A stretch of 64,000 bases of DNA from a bacterium (GCA_030619885.1 JAUXAN010000006.1:1-64000), one strand, 5' to 3'. Positions 22,336-33,584 are shown, numbered from the stretch's first letter. The notes: generated from the letters alone by a model not told the origin. Numbers and translations: made by a program.

Positions 22336-23694
22336 TTATATTTTATACTCTTTTATCTTCTCTAACAAGGTCTTGTAACTCACATTTAATGCTTTTGCTA
22401 CCTTTGTCTTATTTCCTCTATACTCTATAAGTGCATCCTTTATTACCTGAGATTCTGTAACTCTTGCGCCCCATCTGCCTGCTGCTCGTAAATTATCTTT
22501 TGGAATGTTTGAAAGCGAGATACTAGGGGTAGGTGTTACAGGTAAGATGACGATATGTTTTGAAAGAATTTTTCTACCATCGCAGAGTATTATCGCCCTC
22601 TCTACAGTATTTTCAAGTTCCCTCACATTACCTGGCCAATCGTAGGATAGGAGAACCTTTTTTGCTTCGTCAGAAAGCTCAAAAGGACCCTTCTTTATCT
22701 CTTTTGTATATTTCTGTATGAAGTATGATGCGAGCAAAGGTATATCTTCTTTTCTCTCTCTCAAAGGTGGAAGAAGTATAGGGAATACGCTCAGCCTGTA
22801 ATAAAGGTCATCTCTGAAATTTCCTTTTCCAATCGCTGCTTTTAAGTCCTTATTACTCGCTGCAATTATTCGCAGATCAACATTTATGTTTTTTGTTCCT
22901 CCAAGTCTCTCAAAACTTTTTTCCTGAATCACCCTCAGTATCTTTGCCTGTAGGGAGAGGTTCAGGTCTCCAATCTCATCGAGAAATACTGTGCCTCTAT
23001 CTGCGAATTCAAACTTTCCTATTTTTTTTCTCACGGCACCTGTGAATGCACCTCGTTCTGAACCGAAGAGTTCATTCTCGAGGAGGTCCTTCGGGATAGC
23101 TGCACAATTTATTGGAACGAATGGATAATCCTTTCTTGGACTTATGGAATGGATAGACCTTGCAAAAAGTTCTTTTCCTGTTCCACTCTCGCCAAGAATA
23201 AGAACATTGGATGTGCTCGCAGCAACCCTTTGAGCCAGGGCAGCTACTTCGACCATACTTTTAGATTTGCTTATTATCTCTGTTGGCTGGAATCTATCCG
23301 CGAACTCTGTCTTCAGTAATATATTCTCCCTAACTATGCGTTTTTGCTCCAGTGCCCTTCTTATCAAGAGAATGATATGGTCAAGATCCACAGGTTTAGA
23401 AATGAAATCGAAAGCACCTAACTTCATAGCCTCCACTGCTGTCTCTATTGTTCCGTAAGCAGTCATTATGATGGTTGTCACTTCTTCACTACTCGATTCT
23501 TTTAAAACCTGCATGCCGTTGACTTTAGGAATCTTCAAGTCTAAAAGCATAACACTGAATCGCCCATCTCGTAATTTTTCGATCGCCTCCTTTCCATCTT
23601 TTGCGCTCCCAACCTCAAACCCCTCCTTCTTTAAAAAATCTATGAGCATTTCACGGAGGCTGTCTTTGTCTTCAACTACAAGAATACTATCCAT
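22336..23694 (-). CDS. Sigma-54-dependent response regulator (REC-AAA-Fis, NtrC/AtoC-like)
   Basis: REC domain, [24 protein letters not shown]-terminal Fis-type HTH; no kinase adjacent. Confidence 0.95.
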   Translation of the reverse strand: MDSILVVEDKDSLREMLIDFLKKEGFEVGSAKDGKEAIEKLRDGRFSVMLLDLKIPKVNGMQVLKESSSEEVTTIIMTAYGTIETAVEAMKLGAFDFISKPVDLDHIILLIRRALEQKRIVRENILLKTEFADRFQPTEIISKSKSMVEVAALAQRVAASTSNVLILGESGTGKELFARSIHSISPRKDYPFVPINCAAIPKDLLENELFGSERGAFTGAVRKKIGKFEFADRGTVFLDEIGDLNLSLQAKILRVIQEKSFERLGGTKNINVDLRIIAASNKDLKAAIGKGNFRDDLYYRLSVFPILLPPLRERKEDIPLLASYFIQKYTKEIKKGPFELSDEAKKVLLSYDWPGNVRELENTVERAIILCDGRKILSKHIVILPVTPTPSISLSNIPKDNLRAAGRWGARVTESQVIKDALIEYRGNKTKVAKALNVSYKTLLEKIKEYKI

Positions 23695-23698
23695 AACT

Positions 23699-25390
23699 CT
23701 ATATATTAAACTTTTTAAAACTTGGCCTCGAATCGAAGAGAGAAATTTTTCTTTTGTTTAAAGAGAAGATACAGTCCAACCGTATAGGTTCACCAGAAAG
23801 CGAAACCCATTTCGTTTGAGGATAATTAGCATGTAATAGCTTTGTTGTGCCATTTCTATCGATACAAATATATCCATCTTCGGACCTTTTGAGTTCAACA
23901 TCTTTCACAAGTATCAATGGTTGACGGTTGCCTTTGCCAAATGGTGCAAATAACCCTGTCTCATCTAAAACCTTATCTGTAATTGAATTTAAACTGGTCT
24001 CAACATCAATTTCTATCTTTTTGGTGAGATCATTCCAGTCTATGTTTATATTTGCATAGTGTTTAACTCTCTGTTTAAATTCGGAGATGTTTTTTACATT
24101 TATAGAAAAACCCGCCGCTTGTTTATGTCCCCCATAGTCGAGAAGTATGTCATCACAGGTTTTGAGACATTCCACAAGATTAAAACTTTTGATTCCCCTT
24201 CCTTCACCTGTAGCGGAGTTCTTTCTTAATCCAATTACAAACGTAGGCCTTGAAAACTCTTCCCTCAATCGATTTGCAAAGTATCCCAATAAATAAGGAG
24301 AAGTTTGGAAATCTACTGCTACAATTAGCTTTGAATGGATAGAACTCTTTGCATTTTCCTTTATTCTATCATAAAGAACCTTCGATTCTTTATGCCAATT
24401 TTTGCTTATATTCAGGAGTTGGTTATAAATTTTCGATGCTTTCCGACCATCGTTGGTCAGCAAAAATTCGCACCCAGGGTTCAGACCTCGTTTAGAACGA
24501 GCGGAAGATAGAATTGGGACGATATTTCGGGGAATTACAGTGTCTTTCTGGTTTGGGTCGTTCATTCTCAAAGTCTTTACCCATACCCTATTAGATTCCT
24601 GTAAAGATTTGCTGCCGAGTACATAGAACGATCTATTTTCTTCTAAAAGTGGTACCCTATCCGCCATTACCCCCAATAAAACGAGTGAAGTCAAGTCTTT
24701 TTTGACACTCAAGAATTGAGACGGCGTTATTTTCATCCTTTTCATAGAAACTGCCTGTGCTAACTTGAAAGATATCCCAACCCCTGGAAGGGTATCTATA
24801 GGATAAGTATCATCTTCTCTTTTGGGGTCAATACACGCAACCGCATCTGGAAGGGTTTTTGGTATTTCGTGATGGTCTGAAATGATAACATCTATTCCCT
24901 TACTTTTAGCATATTCTATATCTTTGACATTTGAAATACCACAGTCAACAGTGATGATCAATTTCACACCATTTTTAAAAAGAGTATCTACAATATTTTT
25001 CACAAGTCCCTGCCCTTCTTCCTTCTTGCTCGGTATATAATATATGAGATATGCTCCCATATCTTTCAAGGTTTCAAATAGAACACAGGTTGCAGTGATT
25101 CCATCAACATCTTCATGTCCACATATACAGATCTTTTCTTTTTTTTCTATTGCCTCACATATCCTTCTCACTGCTTCTTCCATGTCTTTTAAAAGGAATG
25201 GATCGTGTAGATATTTGGGAGATGGGTACAGAAATTCCTTTGCTTTTTGAACGCTATCTATGGTACGCGCAATTAAGAAAGAAGCAGACAGATCTGATAT
25301 GTTTAAACCGGATGCCAGAGACCTAACCTTTTCCCTGGATACTTCTTCTATCTCCCATGAAGTTTCCATAAGAATGATATGGTCGACCAT
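23699..25390 (-). CDS. recJ: Single-stranded-DNA-specific exonuclease RecJ-like (DHH/DHHA1)
   Basis: CGHEDVDGITAT, ISDHHEIPKTLPDAVACIDPKR, GGHKQAAGFSI; true start possibly the internal Met of METSWEIEEV. Confidence 0.88.
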   Translation of the reverse strand: MVDHIILMETSWEIEEVSREKVRSLASGLNISDLSASFLIARTIDSVQKAKEFLYPSPKYLHDPFLLKDMEEAVRRICEAIEKKEKICICGHEDVDGITATCVLFETLKDMGAYLIYYIPSKKEEGQGLVKNIVDTLFKNGVKLIITVDCGISNVKDIEYAKSKGIDVIISDHHEIPKTLPDAVACIDPKREDDTYPIDTLPGVGISFKLAQAVSMKRMKITPSQFLSVKKDLTSLVLLGVMADRVPLLEENRSFYVLGSKSLQESNRVWVKTLRMNDPNQKDTVIPRNIVPILSSARSKRGLNPGCEFLLTNDGRKASKIYNQLLNISKNWHKESKVLYDRIKENAKSSIHSKLIVAVDFQTSPYLLGYFANRLREEFSRPTFVIGLRKNSATGEGRGIKSFNLVECLKTCDDILLDYGGHKQAAGFSINVKNISEFKQRVKHYANINIDWNDLTKKIEIDVETSLNSITDKVLDETGLFAPFGKGNRQPLILVKDVELKRSEDGYICIDRNGTTKLLHANYPQTKWVSLSGEPIRLDCIFSLNKRKISLFDSRPSFKKFNI

Positions 25391-25472
25391 TCCTTTATAG
25401 CAGCTAATAGATTACTAAAAGACTGGAATGAAAGGGATTTTTAGGTTAATAAGGAACGGTCGACCAGACGGT

Positions 25473-25826
25473 TTAAAACATTGCTATCAGAGTAGCAATG
25501 ATAGTTACGATTCCTACTGGAACCTGGAAAGGGGTCAGTACTTTCGAAATCTTCTCCGAACTTTCAGGTGTTTTCGCAGCAAGTTTGAGCAGGTTGACCA
25601 GAAGCATCACCCCTGCTATCAATCCCATTATCCCAGCGAAGGCACGTTCACCCCCTGTTAGGGCGAAGGGATAAGTTCCAACGAGTGTAGAAATCCCAAC
25701 GACGAAAACAACAATACCTATAGGGATCTGCAGACCGGTCAGCGCCTTTTCCGCATCAGCCATAGCGGGAATTTTCCTCATAAGGCTCATTATAAGAACC
25801 ATACCACCTAACAGTAAAAATTCCAT
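25473..25826 (-). CDS. Small integral membrane protein with internal duplication
   Basis: Hydrophobic 117 aa; ALTGLQIPIGIVVFVVGI and VLTPFQVPVGIVTIIATL; RBS aggaggtg upstream. Confidence 0.75.
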   Translation of the reverse strand: MEFLLLGGMVLIMSLMRKIPAMADAEKALTGLQIPIGIVVFVVGISTLVGTYPFALTGGERAFAGIMGLIAGVMLLVNLLKLAAKTPESSEKISKVLTPFQVPVGIVTIIATLIAMF

Positions 25827-26063
25827 TACCTCACACCTCCTTTTTTTTTAAAAGATTTTTGAACTATGTTAACTTTAAAAGAAAAAAATTAAATGTCAAG
25901 GGAAAAATTAGCCAGAGTTCGCAGTCGCCCATACGGGCCGTATGACAGACCCGTAGTGGAAGGGTTTTTCTTTTTTATGCGTTCTCTATGTTCTCTGTGG
26001 TTGATTTTTTCTTGACAAAAAATTTCCTTTAATATAAGATATTATTGACATAAGGAGGTAGTT

Positions 26064-27530
26064 ATGAAAAAAACAAAATATTTATTTTTTGGAACGATAG
26101 GCTTCTTCTTTGGGCTCATAATTGCATGTAATATAGATATAGCCCCATCTCCCGAAGCAAAGAAGACCCCCGAAGCAACAGAATCAATCTCAATCGAAGA
26201 GAGCCCATTTGCAAAGGTAGCAGAAGAAGTGCTTCCTACCGTTGTTAATATCTCTGCGGAAAAGATATATAGATATGAAAGAGAGTTCGAATTCGAGGGG
26301 CCTTTTAAAGATTTTTTTAAGGATTTTGAAAAGTTCTTCAAAAGATCTCCTTACCGAGGAGGTAAGGAGAGGAGTCTTGGCTCCGGCTTGATAATAGATG
26401 AACGGGGTTATATCCTCACTAACAATCATGTGATAAAAGGTGCGGATAAGATAGTGGTGAAACTGAAGGATAAGAGTGTCTTTAGGGGGGACGATGTGGA
26501 AGTAGTGGGAACGGATGCACGAACAGATATTGCAGTCTTAAAGGTTAAAACAGAAAAAGTTTTTCCCGTAGCAAGGATAGGTGACTCAGATAAAGTAAAG
26601 ATTGGCGATTGGGCAATTGCCATTGGAAATCCATTCGGATTCGAAGGAACTGTTACTGTAGGTGTAATCAGTGCCAAAGGGAGAACCGGACTCTACCTTC
26701 CAGAGGGACCCCAACAGCAAAACTTCATTCAGACCGATGCTTCGATAAACCCAGGGAATAGCGGTGGCCCGCTGATAAATATAAAAGGCGAAGTAATAGG
26801 TATAAACACCGCAATTGCTACCCCCACAGGTAGATGGACAGGAGTTGGTTTTGCCATACCAATAAATCTGGCAAAAGGTGTTTTTGAACAACTGATAGAA
26901 AAAGGCAAAGTCGTGAGGGGATGGCTCGGTGTCTTCATTGGTGAAGTGACCCAGGAACTTCAGAAAGTACTTGGAGTTAAAGAAGGGGTTCTGGTTAATG
27001 AAGTAATCGAAGGTCAACCTGCATCAAAAGCAGGACTTAAAGAGGGGGATGTGATAACCGAATTCGATGGTAAGAAGATAACATCTGTGCCGCAACTTCA
27101 ACAGATTGTATCTGAAACCCAACTGGGAAAGAAAGTGAAACTTGTAGTCGTTAGAAATAAGAGGGGAAAGACACTTACATTAAAGATAGAAGAAATGCCA
27201 GAGGAGTATGTAGGGGGCGAAGTTAAAAAAGAGAAAGTGGAAGAAAAATTCTGGTTGGGATTGAAAGTGAAATCTTTGAAAAGTGAGGAAGCGGAGAGGT
27301 TAAGTGTAAGGGAAAAAGAAGGGGTGCTCGTTTTCGATGTTGGGCCTGGAAGCCCTGCAGATGAAGCAGGAATGATGAGAGGAGACATCATCAAGAGAAT
27401 AAATAAAGAGACCATAAAAGACCTCGATGATTATTATGAGATTGCAGAGAAATTGGAGGATAAAAAGGAGCCGGTTCTTTTCTGGATAAAACGGGGCGAA
27501 AGGATGCAATATGTAGCCGTAAAGCCATGA
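26064..27530 (+). CDS. Do-family serine endoprotease (DegP/HtrA), two PDZ domains
   Basis: NNHVIKGAD, ARTDIAVLKV, INPGNSGGPLIN, two PDZ domains; RBS aaggagg. Confidence 0.96.
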   Translation: MKKTKYLFFGTIGFFFGLIIACNIDIAPSPEAKKTPEATESISIEESPFAKVAEEVLPTVVNISAEKIYRYEREFEFEGPFKDFFKDFEKFFKRSPYRGGKERSLGSGLIIDERGYILTNNHVIKGADKIVVKLKDKSVFRGDDVEVVGTDARTDIAVLKVKTEKVFPVARIGDSDKVKIGDWAIAIGNPFGFEGTVTVGVISAKGRTGLYLPEGPQQQNFIQTDASINPGNSGGPLINIKGEVIGINTAIATPTGRWTGVGFAIPINLAKGVFEQLIEKGKVVRGWLGVFIGEVTQELQKVLGVKEGVLVNEVIEGQPASKAGLKEGDVITEFDGKKITSVPQLQQIVSETQLGKKVKLVVVRNKRGKTLTLKIEEMPEEYVGGEVKKEKVEEKFWLGLKVKSLKSEEAERLSVREKEGVLVFDVGPGSPADEAGMMRGDIIKRINKETIKDLDDYYEIAEKLEDKKEPVLFWIKRGERMQYVAVKP

Positions 27531-28372
27531 AGATAGGAAAAAGGATAACAGATAAGTCTCTCAGTATCTATTTGAACGAGATTGCCAAAATCCCCATACT
27601 CACATACGAAGGTGAACTTGCTCTATTTCTAAAGATAAAAAAGGGGAACAAGGAAGCGCTCGACAGGCTCATTTCTTCCAATCTTAAATTTGTAGTTCGA
27701 GTAGCCAATGAATATAGATACATTGGAATACCTGCATCTGATTTAATAAACGAAGGAAATCTTGGACTTCTGCGGGCTGTTAAAAGCTACAATCCAGATA
27801 GAGGCATAAGGTTCATGTCATACGCAGTATGGTGGGTCAGACAGTATATACTAAAAGCAATATCTGAACAGAAAAAGGTGGTTCGTCTTCCAATGTCCGA
27901 AAATCTGAGAATAAAAAAGGTGACTGCCCTCTCTTCAAAGTTGTTAAAAATGGATGGGAGAGAACCGACCGTGATGGAACTCTGCAAAAAGTTACATCTC
28001 AATAAAGAACAGGTTCTACGGGCATTGAATGAAGTAAAGAGCGACCTTTCAATAGATACCCCTATTGGCGAAGGTGAAAGATCTACTATTTCAGATATGC
28101 TCACCTCGGAATTCTACCCTCCACCTGATGAAGAGATGGACTGGAAAATGGCAAGGGCAGAGCTGGAGAAGACTATTAGAGAACTCCCGAAAAGAGAAGC
28201 AAAAATCGTGGCCCTATACTTTGGAGTCTGCGGAGAATTCCCCCATACCCTCCAGGAAATTGGAGATGAACTCAAAATCTCACGGGAAGGGGTGAGACAG
28301 ATTAAAGAAAAAGCCCTCCAGAAATTGAGAAAACTTCCGGATTCAAAAAAGTTGAGATTATACCTAAAATGA
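27527..28372 (+). CDS. RNA polymerase sigma70-family factor (RpoD/RpoH-type)
   Basis: NLKFVVRVANEYRYIGIPASDLINEGNLGLLRAVKSYNPDRGIRFMSYAVWWVRQYI; region 4 HTH; overlaps htrA by 4 nt. Confidence 0.94.
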   Translation: MKIGKRITDKSLSIYLNEIAKIPILTYEGELALFLKIKKGNKEALDRLISSNLKFVVRVANEYRYIGIPASDLINEGNLGLLRAVKSYNPDRGIRFMSYAVWWVRQYILKAISEQKKVVRLPMSENLRIKKVTALSSKLLKMDGREPTVMELCKKLHLNKEQVLRALNEVKSDLSIDTPIGEGERSTISDMLTSEFYPPPDEEMDWKMARAELEKTIRELPKREAKIVALYFGVCGEFPHTLQEIGDELKISREGVRQIKEKALQKLRKLPDSKKLRLYLK

Positions 28373-28376
28373 AAAT

Positions 28377-29951
28377 ATGATTGTCTGTACCTCAGAACAG
28401 ATGCGCAATATAGACAGAAGGACTATTGTAGATTTCGGTGTTCCTGGTTGTGTGCTTATGGAAAATGCTGGAAGGTCCGTTGTAACCGTTATTAAAACTC
28501 GTTTTAAAAACCTTAAAAACTTGAAAGTCGTCATAGTAACTGGAAAAGGTAATAATGGAGGGGATGGGTTTGTGGTGGCAAGATGGCTCAGAAATTTAGG
28601 AACATCACCAGAATGTTTTATCCTCGGAAAAGAAGAAGAACTTAAAGGAGACGCAAAACTGAATTTCGAAATCATAAAGAGGACAGAAGAGTGTATAATT
28701 GAAATCGAAGATGGGAAACTTGAACTCTTATCTGAAAGTGTAAGGAATGCAGACCTCGTCGTGGATGCAATCTTTGGGACTGGATTTAAAGGGAGACCAG
28801 AAGGGATTGTTTCTAAAGTTATTGAGATAGTTAACAGAGCCAGAAGAATTTTATCCATAGACTGCCCTTCTGGATTGGATGTTACAAACGGTAGTGTAGA
28901 AGGAGTGTGTGTTAAAGCGGACATTACGGTCTCTATGTGTCTGCCTAAATTAGGATTATTTTTCTATCCAGGCAAAAAATTCGTCGGCGAGCTGTGGGTA
29001 GTTGATATAGGTGCACCAAAAGAGGCAATAGAAAAGGAGAATATTAGAAACTGGGTGCTCGATGTGGATGAAATTGCAAATGCAATCCCCCAAAGGCAAG
29101 AAGATGGGCATAAGGGAGATTTTGGGTACTGTGTTGTGGTAGCAGGTTCTGTTGGGATGACCGGTGCTGCCGCCTTGACTTCGACTTCTGTATTGAAATC
29201 AGGGGCAGGACTCGTCACTCTATGCCTACCAGAGAGTATGAATAGCGCGATGGAGTCGAAACTGACAGAGGTGATGACCTACCCACTACCAGAGACTAAA
29301 GAGAAGACTATATCGAAGAATGCGCTAAAATCACTCAGGAGTTTTCTTAAAAAAGCCGATGTAGTTACCATAGGACCTGGTATCTCTACCAATATAGAGA
29401 CCAGAGATTTTGTAAGAAAATTGATAAAGATAGATCTTCCATTGGTGATCGATGCCGATGGATTGAACTGTATCAAATTAGAACATTTGAAAAAGAGACT
29501 GAATCAAACCATAATAACGCCCCATCCTGGCGAACTATCTGAATTGACGGGTATGAGTATTGAGAAGATAGAAAAAGGGAGGGTTGAAATTGCAAGAGAT
29601 GTAGCGACAGAGTACAAAACCGTGGTGGCACTCAAGGGCGCCCCAACAGTGATTGCTGCTCATAACGGCGATATTTTTATCAATCCTACTGGCAATTCAG
29701 GTCTGGCAACCGCTGGTTCGGGTGATGTGCTCACAGGCATCATCTCATCGTTCCTTGCTCAAGGAGCAAGTCCTGTAGACGCAGCAAAGATAGGCGTATA
29801 CCTCCATGGAGTCGCTGGGGACCTTGCCGCAAAGGAGAAGACAGAATATGGAATGATGGCACAGGATATAGTTGATAAAATCCCATCTGCAGTCAAAAGA
29901 GTTTTGATGAGAAAAATTGAGGGGCGCATATTCAGAACTACGAGTGAATGA
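28377..29951 (+). CDS. nnrD: Bifunctional ADP-dependent NAD(P)H-hydrate dehydratase / epimerase
   Basis: YjeF_N GKGNNGGDGFVVARWL; carbohydrate kinase-like TPHPGELSELTG, NPTGNSGLATAGSGDVLTGII. Confidence 0.95.
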   Translation: MIVCTSEQMRNIDRRTIVDFGVPGCVLMENAGRSVVTVIKTRFKNLKNLKVVIVTGKGNNGGDGFVVARWLRNLGTSPECFILGKEEELKGDAKLNFEIIKRTEECIIEIEDGKLELLSESVRNADLVVDAIFGTGFKGRPEGIVSKVIEIVNRARRILSIDCPSGLDVTNGSVEGVCVKADITVSMCLPKLGLFFYPGKKFVGELWVVDIGAPKEAIEKENIRNWVLDVDEIANAIPQRQEDGHKGDFGYCVVVAGSVGMTGAAALTSTSVLKSGAGLVTLCLPESMNSAMESKLTEVMTYPLPETKEKTISKNALKSLRSFLKKADVVTIGPGISTNIETRDFVRKLIKIDLPLVIDADGLNCIKLEHLKKRLNQTIITPHPGELSELTGMSIEKIEKGRVEIARDVATEYKTVVALKGAPTVIAAHNGDIFINPTGNSGLATAGSGDVLTGIISSFLAQGASPVDAAKIGVYLHGVAGDLAAKEKTEYGMMAQDIVDKIPSAVKRVLMRKIEGRIFRTTSE

Positions 29952-31345
29952 TAAATATAATTTTTTTTCTACCTCTCCTCCTGCCTTTCAAACCTTCTAT
30001 CGTGAGGGAAGGGGATATCGTGAGTTATACAGAGCAGAAGTATATTACTTCCATCTGTATTGATTTGAGATATGTATACATCGGCACAAAAGGCGGGGTT
30101 GCGAGGTATGACAAGTTAAAAGATGAGTGGATATCGCCTCTGACAGATATATGGGGGTTATCTGACAACTTCGTAACCGATTGCAGAGTTGTCAGGGATG
30201 AAGTATGGTTTTTGACCCCGAAAGGTATCTCAAAATATAATCAGGGAATACAGAGATGGACAACGAGCAGCAATACAACCGACTTTCCTACAAAAGATAC
30301 TAATTTAAATCTTGATGACCCAAAATACTCATTTCTGGTGCCTTTCTATTTTCAGGACGAAAAATTTAGAAGATATGAAATAACCGCTCTTGCAGAAGAA
30401 GACAGGAACTTATGGGTAGGGAGTTCAGGATACGGTCTTTTCGTATACAATCTATTAACATGGAACTATACGCATTATCTCTTTGGACTTGCTAAAAATC
30501 CAGTTAACTATGTATATAAAGATGGTAATATACTCTGGATTGGAGGGATAGGTAGAGACGGTGAATCTGATGGGATTACACGGTGGGATAGAAAAAAGTG
30601 TGAATCTAAATTTTATGAGATGCCTCATACTTTAGGAATATTATCCAATGATGTATATACAATAGAAGCCAATCAGGATTTTGTATGGTTTGGGACAAAA
30701 GAAGGGCTGTGTCAGTATGATAAAAAGAGAGACCGTTTTGATACCTACACCATCTTCGATGGTCTGCCTGGTAGGGCTGTTCTATCTTTAGAACTGTATG
30801 GGGACAAACTTTTCTGCGGAACCGATTTCGGACTGTCATATCTCGATTTGAATAATAAGAAAATAAAACGAATTAAACCAGTTGGTGAGAGTATAAATGA
30901 TATAACTACTATAAAAGACAGAATATACTATGCAACACCAAAGGGTGTCTTCTATTTTCAAAGAGGAAAGTTTGAACTTCTCGAAGACCCATTCAGTTCG
31001 CTTGCTGTGGGCACAAACTGTATAACTGGTGATGAAAATACGGTATGGTTCGGCACAAGGGTTGGAGTTATATTCTATTGTGAAAAGACTGGTGAATGGA
31101 AACAGTATCTTGCCCCCACCTATTTCAGTAATGGGAATGTGCAAGACATTGCACTTGATGAGCACAATCTATGGCTTGCCACACCTGTATCGTTGGTGAA
31201 ATACAACAGAGAAAAAAATATCTGGAGAGAATATGACCCCGATTTTAAAGTAAATTCGATTTTAATAGAAGGTGACTATCTTTGGCTCGGAACGCCTCGC
31301 GGACTTGTAAGGTTTTACTGGAACAACCCATTCCTTCCTAAGTAA
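29948..31345 (+). CDS. Two-component-regulator-propeller-type beta-propeller protein
   Basis: Repeated YIGTKGGVARYDK / VWFGTKEGLCQYDKKRDRF / LWLGTPRGLVRF units. Confidence 0.85.
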   Translation: MINIIFFLPLLLPFKPSIVREGDIVSYTEQKYITSICIDLRYVYIGTKGGVARYDKLKDEWISPLTDIWGLSDNFVTDCRVVRDEVWFLTPKGISKYNQGIQRWTTSSNTTDFPTKDTNLNLDDPKYSFLVPFYFQDEKFRRYEITALAEEDRNLWVGSSGYGLFVYNLLTWNYTHYLFGLAKNPVNYVYKDGNILWIGGIGRDGESDGITRWDRKKCESKFYEMPHTLGILSNDVYTIEANQDFVWFGTKEGLCQYDKKRDRFDTYTIFDGLPGRAVLSLELYGDKLFCGTDFGLSYLDLNNKKIKRIKPVGESINDITTIKDRIYYATPKGVFYFQRGKFELLEDPFSSLAVGTNCITGDENTVWFGTRVGVIFYCEKTGEWKQYLAPTYFSNGNVQDIALDEHNLWLATPVSLVKYNREKNIWREYDPDFKVNSILIEGDYLWLGTPRGLVRFYWNNPFLPK

Positions 31346-31389
31346 AATAGTATTGTTTTGAATCCGATTAAAACAGATTCTTTGCGAGG

Positions 31390-32460
31390 CTACATTTCTA
31401 TAAATTCTTTTGATGCGGTGGTGAGGACTTCACATCTATCTTTGTTTATTAAAACCGTATCTTCTATTCTGACCCCCCCGAAATTGGGGATGTAAATACC
31501 CGGCTCTATGGTTAAGACCATACCTTCTTCGATTTTATCTTTACTTTTAGAAGAAATGCGAGGCGCTTCATGGACATCCAGGCCAACCCCATGCCCCAGT
31601 CCATGAATGAATCTTTCACCATAGCCACGATTTGTTATCAAACTCCTTGCAGCATCGTCGAGTTCTTTGGTGCTTATCGAATCGCGGGCGAATTTTACTG
31701 CCCGCTTCTGTGCCTCGAGTACAATCTCATATATATCTTTCTGGCGCCTATTTGGCTTTCCAATACAGAGAGTCCTTGTCATATCGGACGCATAACCTCT
31801 GTAGGAAGCACCTAAATCTATTATCAGTAAATCGCCTTTTTTAAGCCTTCGTCTTGAAGGTTCGGCGTGCGGCATAGATGAGTTACGCCCGAATGCGACA
31901 ATGGGAGGAAAAGCAGGCACTCCACCTCTTTTCCTTATGTTGTAGTCTATCTCGGCAGCAATGTCAATTTCCCTCACCCCAACTTTAAGCAATGACAAAA
32001 TCGACTTCAGAACCTCCACAGTCAATTTTGATGCCTTCCTAATCAATTTTATCTCAACGGCCTCTTTCTTCTTGCGAAGTCCTTCCACGATGCCAACCTT
32101 CGGCACAAACTTGACTTTGATCGATTTCTTGAAACTTTTAGCTTGTGAAACAGTCACTACATCAGATTCAAATCCAAGTCTCTTCATTCTTTTAAGTTCT
32201 CTGGATTTAGAAAACAAAACCAACGGATTTTTATCTCCACTTCTAATTTCACATCCAGATATTTTCTTTTCCATCTGCTCTCTATTCATATAATGCATAA
32301 ACAATATAGCCTTCTTTCTTGAAAGAAAGAGAATGCCATCATCACATCCCACAAGATATTTAATATTGATGGGATTTGTCACAAGTAGACCATCTATATT
32401 TTCTTTTCTGAATTGTTGCTGTATGCGGTGTACTCTATTCACTTGAGCCCTTCTAACCAA
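31390..32460 (-). CDS. Xaa-Pro aminopeptidase, M24 family
   Basis: GDLLIIDLGASYRGYASDMTRT, FIHGLGHGVGLDVHEAP, GMVLTIEPGIYIP. Confidence 0.95.
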   Translation of the reverse strand: MVRRAQVNRVHRIQQQFRKENIDGLLVTNPINIKYLVGCDDGILFLSRKKAILFMHYMNREQMEKKISGCEIRSGDKNPLVLFSKSRELKRMKRLGFESDVVTVSQAKSFKKSIKVKFVPKVGIVEGLRKKKEAVEIKLIRKASKLTVEVLKSILSLLKVGVREIDIAAEIDYNIRKRGGVPAFPPIVAFGRNSSMPHAEPSRRRLKKGDLLIIDLGASYRGYASDMTRTLCIGKPNRRQKDIYEIVLEAQKRAVKFARDSISTKELDDAARSLITNRGYGERFIHGLGHGVGLDVHEAPRISSKSKDKIEEGMVLTIEPGIYIPNFGGVRIEDTVLINKDRCEVLTTASKEFIEM

Positions 32461-33380
32461 TCTTTGAAGGATTTCATATCTTTTTTTGGCTTTTGCTCTT
32501 CCTCTTTTTTCTCGGCAAAAATATCGGTAAGCTTTTCTGGTTTTTCTTTGGGCGATTCTTTCCCAGAAAGTTTAGATTCCAGTTCAGCTACCTTTGCTTT
32601 TATCTTCTCATTGTCAGGAGAAGATTGCAGGACCTCTTTATAAACCTCCAATGCCTTATCTAAGAATCCCTGATTCTCATATATCTCCGCTAGAGTAGGT
32701 GTTGCTACAGGCTTCTTAGGTTCAGATGGCGGTGCTTCAATAAGGGTTGTTTTCTCTTTTTCAATATGTTTAACAGGTGGTTCCTCTGCAGAAGGTTCAG
32801 CAGCCGATGGGGGTTCTTCACTCGGTACAATTGGTTTGACAGGGACTTCGGGTTTTTTAGTTTCAGCAATTGGTGTTGGTTCGATAGGTTGGGTTTCTTC
32901 AAAACCATGCTTTATAGGTGGAGGCTCAGCTCCAGGTGGCATCTCTGCTGCGGGAAGTGCAGTAACACCGGGTACCATAGCCTCGAGTTTTTCCCGGACT
33001 TCGGTGTTCGTAGTATCTATCTCAAGAATTTGCTTATAGGTCTCTATCGCCTCATCCTTGTTTCCAGTATTTGCAAGAATATCCCCGAGAAAATTGAGTG
33101 CAACCAGGTTTTGCTGGTCCAATTGTAGCACCTTTTCAAATTCGTCCTTTGCCAGTTGATACATATTCTTCTCGTAGTAGCATCTCCCAAGTACCAGATG
33201 AGCACTCACATAATTGGGATACAATTCCAATCCCTTTTTCAATATGTTAATCGCCTCGTCGTAAAGTTTACTCCTGCGATAGGCATCTCCAAGTGGAGCG
33301 AATACCCTTGATTTTGGGTCCTTCGCATACTTTTCAGACAATTTTTCGATCTCTGGATCTAATTGCGTATCCTCAGCCAC
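32439..33380 (-). CDS. TPR-repeat protein with Pro/Glu-rich linker
   Basis: TPR units (AINILKKGLELYPNYVSAHLVLGRCYYEK); GTG start at 33380 behind aggagg. Confidence 0.85.
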   Translation of the reverse strand: MAEDTQLDPEIEKLSEKYAKDPKSRVFAPLGDAYRRSKLYDEAINILKKGLELYPNYVSAHLVLGRCYYEKNMYQLAKDEFEKVLQLDQQNLVALNFLGDILANTGNKDEAIETYKQILEIDTTNTEVREKLEAMVPGVTALPAAEMPPGAEPPPIKHGFEETQPIEPTPIAETKKPEVPVKPIVPSEEPPSAAEPSAEEPPVKHIEKEKTTLIEAPPSEPKKPVATPTLAEIYENQGFLDKALEVYKEVLQSSPDNEKIKAKVAELESKLSGKESPKEKPEKLTDIFAEKKEEEQKPKKDMKSFKDWLEGLK

Positions 33381-33555
33381 AATAAAACCTCCTTTTGCCT
33401 TTTCAAATAAAATATAATATAAATAAAAATTTGTCAAGGAAAAAATTAGTGTATGTCATTTAAAAATTTAAAGTGAACCGTTTTGAAGTGATTTAAAGAT
33501 TGAAAATGAACTTCTAAAATATGTTAAAAAGTAGGAGCAAAAGTGGATTTTTTTC

Positions 33556-33584
33556 TTGACTAAAATCCTTTTAAAATATATTAT
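33556..33584 (+). promoter_or_regulatory. Promoter of cyclase-like gene pair, near-leaderless
   Basis: TTGACT-N17-TATTAT, 8 nt, ATG. Confidence 0.75.
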
